A DNA stretch of 64,000 nt from positions 248,001 to 312,000 of the forward strand of contig JANVFP010000011.1 in the NCBI GenBank assembly GCA_027919835.1. The letters are read 5' to 3'. The position numbers and the translations under genes were made by a program. Origin of the DNA: Lentinula raphanica. Taxonomy: Eukaryota; Basidiomycota; Agaricomycetes; Agaricales; Omphalotaceae. The notes beneath the pieces were generated by a model. The model did no database searches and had not been told where the DNA came from. It saw nothing but the letters and a program-made list of their open reading frames with translations. Each line of letters starts with the position of its first letter. Position 1 is the first letter of the stretch. Positions 58,301-64,000 of this stretch are shown piece by piece.

Positions 58301-60732
58301 CTAGTAGTCAAACATTGTTGAAGTTCATCAAAGAGTTCTTCAACTTTTTGAGCCAGATATTGTGACTGTGTCACAAAGATCTGTTTGGGCTTAGGAGTTT
58401 CATCTCCTGTTAATTGATGAGTCCGTTCCACTAGCAACATCTTCAATAAGAGAGTTGTAGTTTTACTTTGAGCAGAAATAATTGCATCAGGTAAATAATA
58501 GACTAAACAATTTGGACAGCATACCCAGTTCCGCTTCGACCAATAACATAACAGGAGTATGGATATTCAATGATTTTTTTTTCCCTTGTGCTGCAAAAGA
58601 TAAGAATTCAAATACATACTGAAAGCTTTTGTATACTGACGATACCAAGTGAGGAAAAGTTGCATCAAGATCAGCCAGTAACGCTAAAGGTCATGGTTAG
58701 TATTTGCAAAGAAGATCATCTACAGGAACATTTTACAGTTGAGTAAAGGCTAATGAGGAATAATCAATCAGATATGAAGTATTGCTCAACAATGTCTAAA
58801 GTGCTATTTACCTGTGAAAAGGCAACATATTTATCAACTCTATAAAATATTGAGTTAGCATTTCTTTCAGTTGTATAATTTGACAATCATACAACAAGCG
58901 TGAATAAAACTGCATTAAGTATATTTTGAGCACCTCATGATATGCAAATAATCAAAACTCACAATATCTTCATCACAAAATTCAATGCCAAACTCATCTA
59001 TTGCCTCCTCATCTTCCACCTCAGGCAAAGGTGGAAAAAGAGCAGGAATAAATGTCCTATCAATGACATTTTTAGCTTTCACTCTTACAGCACATCTGAT
59101 ATTTGTAGAACATGAATATAAACTATTTGAAGTATTGAGTGGTTACATACCGGTTCTTATATTCCTTGCTTTTTCTGCTGAGTTGCCTACTAACTGACTC
59201 CCATAACCGATTGTCCATTTCAGTGTGTGTATATATGCCAAAGATTTTTATTGCTAGAAGAAACAGAATAAATAACATTATGTCATATTCAGATATTTTA
59301 CAGACCTTGTTGCTCTCTCTGCCAATGATCATGTTGATTAGAATGTATCCTATTTTATAACTAGATTTCCTGACCTCATCATCCTTAGCAACAATATCAA
59401 TTTGATACTAAAAGAATAAAAGTCAGGTCATCATATTAAAGAAGTAAAACATACAATGAGACGGAGATTCCCAGTCATCTTGGCTTCAAAAATAGGCACC
59501 TCTGTGTTATGGCCTTGAAGACGCTTCTGGTTATCAGCAGAAAAAAATCCATGAGACAGCTCCCTGTGAAAAAAATCCTTCAATCACAATACACAATTTT
59601 ATCACAATGGCAGAGAACAAACTTGATTTTCTTAATAATAATATCAAAAGATATTTTATCTTTCTTGTGTTTGGTGCGCAAATCTGTTTCTGCATTTGGA
59701 CTAATGAAAATTGCCCAATCTCCAAAATCAGCAATGCTGTCAAAATACAGAGCTCTGAAGAAGAAAAGATCAGTGATTTACATCTGAATATAATATAGAT
59801 TGCATACAACTTCATTGGCTGCACTTTAGAAAATGCAGTTGGATTGTCACCCAAAAATGAAGCCTCGACTACTTCATTTGAAGTGTTTGGTTCATTCAAT
59901 GCATTATTTGATCTTGGTTCAATGCATGATACAAGGTTTGCTTTGATTGTAGTTCCTATATCAGGATTCCGGAGATAAACCAAATAATGCTAGAAAAATA
60001 AGTGCAAATGAGTCATCAGTTCAATTCAAAACTTGGTATATGATTTTTCTCACATCTGATATCATCTTCAATTCCCCCAATAATTGTAAAATTGCATTGT
60101 CTGCCTCAACTCGAGACAGAGGAAGCTCCAGTCCCAAAATTTTGAACAATTTTGGGTCCAACACCATTGATACTTTCCGATTATGACTTTTGCCCTTCTG
60201 CTTAGTACGAGTGGCGCGGAGAGCAGCAAAGTCAGCTCGACCCTTTGACACTGGCACATCTTCACAGAAATCTGTTGTCACCAGTGACTCAATGACAAGA
60301 GTGGCATTGTCGACGACCGGATATCTGCTTCGAATCAGGTCCAAACTTGCAGAGTGGGGCAGATCAACGAAATGTAGGAAACGTGAAAGATTTGTAAGCA
60401 GCCTGTGTGCTGTTGAGCTGGCGAATTGCTGGGGCTCGGCGGAGAATAGGCTAGAGATATGCCGTTGTAATATTTCAAAAGTGTCATCTTGAACACCTAG
60501 TTGAGCGAGTTCAGCTGTCAAACCATTGGAATAGAGGGGAGGGGGACATACAGGAAATAACAGCAGGAAAGGCACTCTGGTTTGTTTGTAGCAGTTCCAA
60601 CACCAAGGCATCTAAACGGTGATGGTTGACATATACAAGTGCCTCGACCCGAACCAGCGACTCTTCCACAGCTGCTAACGAAGTCAAACGAACATTTGAA
60701 AAAAGCTCGTCAGGCAATATTTGGTTGTTCAT
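46377..60732 (-). CDS. Giant SF1 (UvrD/TRANK1-like) helicase, many exons, with Ngaro in one intron
   Basis: Proposed start MNNQILPDELF at 60732; stop 46377-46379. There are more than 20 short introns (exons 60732-60552, 60514-60054, 59989... join in phase). Helicase motifs in order: Walker A GRSGTGKTT, split by a 59-nt intron (58524-58466); Walker B YVDEVQDN (~57385); GLFWAGDTAQ; LAVNYRSHSG (~57045); SDSKGLEFNN joined to VLLYNFFEDS across the intron holding Ngaro; YVAITRARENIW (~50505). Then come TPR-like helical repeats (GYMFFNAEKWAEAKFSFEHA, ~50290-49770), a cysteine-containing segment, a TRANK1-type C-terminal region (VRIHLQQILIVH) and an IQ motif (IIQKAYKQYISRKAKK, ~46990). SF1 helicases translocate on nucleic acid using ATP; the role of this fungal family is unknown. 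No disabling mutation was noticed in the exons I read, and total length is roughly 2,000 residues by estimate. Confidence 0.82.
50758..50853 (-). repeat. Ngaro repeat B2
   Basis: 96 bp, same sequence as B1 (51103-51198); terminal repeat at the 3' end of the element. Confidence 0.92.
50984..51102 (-). repeat. Ngaro repeat A2
   Basis: 119 bp, same sequence as A1 (56483-56601). It contains an internal hairpin: GGTGAGAGTCCTGTT pairs with AACAGGACTCTCACGCC around GCAAAGAGTAAGCGCCC. Confidence 0.92.
51103..51198 (-). repeat. Ngaro repeat B1
   Basis: 96 bp copy of B2, lying just downstream of the recombinase stop (51382) and abutting A2. The A2/B1 junction would be the recombination joint. Confidence 0.92.
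51382..52911 (-). CDS. Ngaro tyrosine recombinase
   Basis: The start is placed at ATG 52911 (MSFTLSCFMFSRF), which overlaps the RT/RNase H stop by 32 bp; the frame is open further up but only as a shadow of RNase H. About 510 residues. A Ser/Pro-rich N-terminal third is followed by a SAM-like DNA-binding domain (ADSTKSTYAAGLRRWHQYC). The catalytic domain shows the tyrosine-recombinase set: Arg in GCRRLGELT (~residue 292), H-x-x-R in GHSFRIGGA (~421), GGW and the nucleophile Tyr in FLLYWRR (~452). It would integrate a circular DNA copy by strand exchange, replacing an integrase. All key residues are present. Confidence 0.9.
   Translation of the reverse strand: MSFTLSCFMFSRFDITAPASASVRSECPRSSVPRNHIHSRFAIAHVPSLHSQTTTTPASTSLPTPASSSSRFLPTSAPSRFSSLPKPHSTATSNAVHQVSPPPSYTPEHNSDILLPQVRAKDRLHAWSSPYSISLREERIREFGINVVTKGEAAKASGLADSTKSTYAAGLRRWHQYCDLENIPHTLRMPASITLILGFIGHYMGTVSGLTIRSWLSGIRSWHIQHGAPWSLDNSQELKVARAGARIAGAHHRRAIRNPITLSHMTALHLGLNFDNPFHCAVWAVASMAFWGCRRLGELTIPNIKAFNPKLHALHSTPIIFSSKPDGSLRAVSFKIPWTKTTREQGATVIGTAQSDALKIFCPCWALQRYLEVNKSVPQDSSLFAYIDDLGHPQNMTKSTFLNFCSSIWAKVGLDNVQGHSFRIGGAVELLLAGVSPEVVAATGGWTSLAFLLYWRRFEEIIPTHVSKAYNTDQINRLKRSMNDYQKANKISNSLIAACNSGINISDFE
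52880..55039 (-). CDS. Ngaro reverse transcriptase / RNase H, with two introns
   Basis: Exons 55039-54353, 54129-53913 and 53865-52880 join in phase to 629 codons; the introns are 223 nt (GTAAGT...TACAG) and 47 nt (GTAGGT...TTAAG). The start ATG 55039 overlaps the Gag frame by ~107 bp. RT segments: KEYIETEIEEGRMLGPI, LRVCRNLSKEW, GCGMDIKTFHWQTP, NCFGYAGASS and, just after intron 2, KTEDDFLFHRTP, where the catalytic DD is expected. RNase H carries its acidic residues in WADASVSWGIG, WLETVAIEL, FRSDNNGTIG and SADNLADPIS. Without splicing neither RT nor RNase H could be made as one protein. I read the splice sites from sequence only. Confidence 0.85.
54933..56480 (-). CDS. Ngaro Gag-like protein
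   Basis: 515 residues from ATG 56480, just inside repeat A1. A Pro/Asp-rich, charged N-terminus is followed by a helical middle (LYEEATLNLILFHASRF-type segment around residue 290) and a C-terminal Cys/His region: CIGCGKRGHTLHEH and CSLCGGNHSALDRDATC. The latter resemble the zinc fingers of Ngaro/DIRS Gag proteins. The frame is intact. Confidence 0.8.
   Translation of the reverse strand: MTETLLSSASRDPPDISPNTPNQPDPPPPDQDNRQKTRSGAFPHSESLDATNRTHRTRSDPVKYARLKKMSLEAQLKYNLDVQHRNDARYAKSLEAEPTSDSESLMSIEEGELHRLRRSRFRFNKVKDLLSQHTISWLMDRNKSEGLADWTIEEEIRTPLTRLITDVEDSTDASSNKRLKPSVEEFEPDETLVSDDEDNPRAIRFPRELKLHAKNKVPIPFHFFTTKNIKFILSYHTTFDRYKLPDKSQAFSLKDAQKQIAKSSETDVKDPDSLPWHLWEEATLNLILFHASRFQEGPQSVLVLELQNLADFFRNKASSFDYYPYWREEESELRSKVLEGKKVKDETLRAAWERVLTAVKMDKRDGRPPPLQPSLSSANPLTLTGHTPFPPAPFPSSSRYQNQEGKHRTGPALPQPFPSGSKGQLPLGPCCIGCGKRGHTLHEHRQEHGPLIWVVRIGGELYSPDRSTKICVFFNIKGRCNATKKCSAANHKCSLCGGNHSALDRDATCPSRTFA
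56483..56601 (-). repeat. Ngaro repeat A1
   Basis: 119 bp, the 5' terminal repeat on the minus strand, with the same internal hairpin as A2. Only 15 bp separate it from the helicase splice donor at 56616. Confidence 0.92.
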
Positions 60733-61412
60733 GATGGTGATGACGATGATAGTAACTGAGGTGTATTCTGTAAGATAATCAAAAGTCGGACTGTCGACGT
60801 TCTTTCCACCGTCAAAATGGGAAGCTTGGCGGAAGAAAGAAAGATGAGGGTGAGAAACATGCACCGCTGTAATCCAAGTTATATACCCACATCGAACGGC
60901 CTATCACCGTCATAGCCAAGTCTTGGGGTCTTCCCGTGCCCATAATACACAGATAGGTCATGGGTCTCGACAGGCTGCATCGTTTACCAGGATTGGCCTG
61001 TTCGCCGTGAGATTTTCTGCCATCGATAAGACTTACGGAAACGATGTGTACAGTGCGGACACGAACTTAGATCTTCAAAGTACTGCGCAGCCCTAGACAA
61101 GACTCCGTTTACGACACAAGGATGTTTGCAGCATTTTCAAGCCGGATTCAACACCGACATGAAAGTGCACTTGATAGGTCTATGTACACTTGAGTGTGAG
61201 AGAGACTGGCGTCATGAAACGTTGATTCGAGCATCGAATCCCCTTGCTTGAGTTCCCACCCAGTTATGTTTACAGTGGCTGACGAATTTTGTGAATACAG
61301 GTTGTAGCGATGCGGAAAAAAACACGTATGTCAGAGACGCGTTATTCTAAGCTGTTCGCGAATAAGTAGCCATGGATCATCAGAACGACTCGAGATAGAA
61401 TATGAATCGAAC
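60733..61412. other. Intergenic region between the helicase start and the RidA 3' end
   Basis: It should hold the helicase promoter and leader. The frame of the helicase start is open back to 60864, so a longer N-terminus cannot be excluded. No repeat or RNA gene is recognised. Confidence 0.5.
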
Positions 61413-61912
61413 CTACCTCGCAATACACTCGACCTCAACCAAAACATCCTTTGGTAGACGTGCAACCTCGACCGCAGATCGTGCAGGTTTATGAGAACCA
61501 AAAGCAGCGGCGTATATCCCATTTACAGTCGCAAAATCGTTCATGTCTTTCAGAAATACCTGTTCGCAGAAAAACTCAGATAACCCCACGACGACGAGAG
61601 ATCATGAAAGTAACTTGCGGTAGTTTTCACCACTTTCCCGATTTCTGATCCACCGGCAGTAACAACAGCAGTCAAGTTCTTCAGAGCTTGAGATGTTTGC
61701 TTCTCGATGCCTTCGACGATTTCACCAGTTGCAGGATCCAAAGGGATACATCCTGACACAAAGAGCAGGTCTCCAGCTTTGATGGCCTGAGAGTAAGGCC
61801 CAATTGCACCAGGTGCATCTGCGCGTAGAAGATCAACCACTGTTATTCGTTTGCACCGATACAGGAGCTTACCAGTGGTGGAGACAACGGTCAAGGATGG
61901 ATGGGTAGACAT
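61413..61912 (-). CDS. RidA/YjgF/UK114 family 2-iminobutanoate/2-iminopropanoate deaminase
   Basis: Exons 61912-61873, 61818-61619 and 61559-61413 join in phase to 128 codons plus stop, the normal family length. Signature segments: [45 protein letters not shown], then [20 protein letters not shown] and [21 protein letters not shown]. RidA hydrolyses reactive enamines/imines made by threonine dehydratase. The first intron is GT-AG (54 nt). The second (61618-61560, 59 nt) must use a GC donor (ACC|GCAAGT) to give the conserved KTTVFLKDM. An in-frame upstream ATG at 61990 adds MFLRTAISFIRAR and a further stretch, a typical mitochondrial presequence, as in the mitochondrial yeast paralogue Mmf1. 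Confidence 0.92.
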
Positions 61913-62317
61913 CGTGCGAGAAACGAAGCGTAAGTTTTGACTAGGAAGAGTCCTGGCTCTAATGAATGATATGGCGGTTCTGAGGAACATGCGCTGGGAA
62001 AGCGCTCGCGAAAATCCGCGCTCAGTTGCACGTGAAACGTTTTTTCGCGAACTGGTCAAAGTAAGAAGAAATATTCTTGAGGGCTCATTATCGTGATACT
62101 ACTCCATACATACATTAAAGCATGAACAAGAAATCAGAACAGCAAGATCGAAAGTAGAGAGGTATGGGTATACGCAGGAAAAAGAAACCAGCAGAAAAGC
62201 GAAGAACGAGGAATTAGTACAAGATCGTAATAGTATCGATAATGATTGTCAGCAAGAAAACAGCAATATCTTAGATATAAAAATGCAAAAGTCCTGATAG
62301 CGATGATGAGTGGGTTG

Positions 62318-64000
62318 TTATACCAACTTGAGAGTTTTAAGATTGTTCTTGATGATGATGTCCCGTACTGCAAGCACAAACAATGAACCTCAATGTTGAA
62401 GGAGCGCGGTCGTTACACATACCACTTGCTATTATCGTTCCTGTACGTCTCGTATCCGTGACAGCCGTAAAGTGGACTGACAGGTTGTGAATAGCTAGTC
62501 AAAGAATTACGAGGGAGAGATACACACTATACAACTCGCGTTCCTTGTTGGGTGTCACTGTTTGATGAATATTTCCGAATTTGCTGTGTAAGTCTGAACC
62601 GACATCAGCTGTGAGGTCAAAGACGACGGAATTTTGCTGCGTACACTTCGATACAGACTCGTAGTTGTTAGGTCTGTCCCCATATGAGATCATATGATCC
62701 CTTAGTCGTACACCAGCGTTGAGCTTGGCCTGAAGAACATTTAGTCTTTATATTTTGACAAGTAGAGCAAGGGAGTACCTGTAAGAGGTCACATTTGTTC
62801 AGGAAGAGCACGAAGTTCACTTTTTCCAAGAGTTTATTCGACACCACTCCCTTCCATAAAAGGATAGAGTCCTCCAGTCTATTGACATGAGGGTCCTGGG
62901 TGAAAGAGCGTTAGAGCCCAAATTTGCTTGTTATCATATGTCCACTTACTTCGGTCAACACTTGATCAAAAGCCGATATTGGTGCCAAAAATATGATAGC
63001 GTTCACTTGAGAAAGCATGTTGCGTTCAGTTTTTGTTCAACCCCGCGGACACGTCTAAACGGTACCGGGAAACTTGACAGACCCTACTCACCATCTGAAA
63101 AATATGGGGCCCAAGCATGACGTTGGTTACGAGCTCCTCCAACATCGTAGATTTTCCACTGTGAACCTCGATTTGCGCCCGAAGGGATGAGAAAAGAGTG
63201 TTCGACGACACCCATCGTTTTGAGCCGTGCCTTGAGAACGTCGTCTACGAAGACGTTCAGGAGCATATTATGTTGTGCGACGGTACATACCGTTTGTTGG
63301 AATGTACTTCTTTGCCGTTATACGTGGAATCTCATTCAAGTAGCTGGGTGCAGAAAAAAATTACAAATTAGCGTTGCGACCACAAATCAATGCATTCAGA
63401 AGAAAAAAACATACAACCCAGCGCTTTCTTCCAATCTAATCCCCTTTTCTGCTAGCCTCTGACGTACATTTTGGTCATTCCAGAGTTCTTGAATAGCAGG
63501 GGCAAGAGCATTTAGAGCGTGAACCGGATCGTCGGGATCTTCCCACCAGCCTTCAATTTCACCAGAATGCGGGCTCTTCGGACTCTTTGATCTACCTCCG
63601 AGAGCCAAGGCCTTTCTCCAGTTCGTCGAAGTATGAACCGTGACCTCTCTGCCTTTCCAAGAGCTAGAGCTACCATTGGAGATTGTTGGAGACGGATGCG
63701 CGGTTGGGGAGACAGGTAATGATTGTGAGTGGGATATTTGGCTGCTTGGAGGGATCGTGATTGTGGGAGTGGGTCGAACGTTAGATTTCACAGTATGGCC
63801 GTTGATGATATGCGGTTGGTAGGAAAATGGGAGGTGTGTAGGTTCATCTGAGTCTCCAGGAGCCGTTAGAAGACGAGTCAATTTGTCCTCCAATTCTATC
63901 AGAGGTCCTAGACGTTTCTTGTAAACATCATAGTTGGGTATCCTGGTGCCTGATGAAGCGGAAGGGGAACGACCATTCGATAAATTTTCGTAAGAGTCAT
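62318..64000 (-). CDS. Heterotrimeric G-protein alpha subunit, large-loop fungal type, 5' part outside window
   Basis: Read from the right edge: NYDVYKKRLGPLIELEDKLTRLL, then a long low-complexity Ser/Pro insert, the helical domain (WWEDPDDPVHALNALAPAIQEL), switch I (DVLKARLKTMGVVEHSF), the G3 motif DVGGARNQRHAW, IIFLAPISAFDQVL, G4 FLNKCDLLQ, and the G5 region HFTAVTDTRR. The C-terminus is IIIKNNLKTLKLV with stop 62318-62320. Several short introns separate these. G-alpha proteins switch between GDP and GTP downstream of receptors. The P-loop (G1) exon lies beyond 64000. The Ser/Pro insert between G1 and the helical domain is a feature of the expanded, non-canonical basidiomycete G-alpha family. 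No damage is seen. Confidence 0.92.

Overview
The window is a piece of a filamentous-fungal chromosome, most likely a basidiomycete (Agaricomycetes). Host genes are broken by many 45-65 nt GT-AG introns. They are a TRANK1/UvrD-type giant helicase, a RidA family enzyme and a large-loop G-alpha protein. The mobile elements are types common in mushrooms: chromodomain Ty3/Gypsy, hAT, and an Ngaro-type tyrosine-recombinase retroelement. I cannot name the species.

Layout. Positions 1-46000 are an almost pure transposon graveyard. It opens with an old palindromic element (P0, 1-~1870) and a foldback repeat (2745-3377). Next is a hAT transposon (hAT-1) whose two ends lie 24.8 kb apart (3519-28320). 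Both ends carry the 8-bp duplication GTCCCCAG and interrupt the same MITE. Nested inside hAT-1 are palindrome P-A, Gypsy-1 (8807-20217, inside P-A), palindrome P-B (inside the Gypsy-1 protease), a 571-bp element with telomere-like repeats, and an LTR-like block holding palindrome P-C. A decayed second hAT (hAT-2, ~29 kb to 36417) follows; it contains hAT-3 (30832-35114) and several MITEs. Gypsy-2 (36806-45963) then carries palindrome P-D inside its reverse transcriptase.

Positions 46377-64000 are host territory, all genes on the minus strand: the giant helicase (46377-60732), RidA (61413-61912) and a G-alpha subunit running off the right edge. A complete Ngaro retroelement (50758-56601) sits in one helicase intron, in the sense orientation, so the helicase can in principle still be spliced.

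The most novel-looking system is the P family. These are 2.7-3.1 kb near-perfect palindromes (arms ~1.2-1.4 kb, unique loop ~270-290 bp) with no transposase. Tips are unequal (CAGCTGATAC at one end, CACAGGATAC at the other) and target duplications are 7 bp. Five copies lie in 46 kb, and a short relative shares the tip and the 7-bp duplication. Most transposon genes are broken, and many stops are TGA where arginine is expected, the mark of CpG decay.
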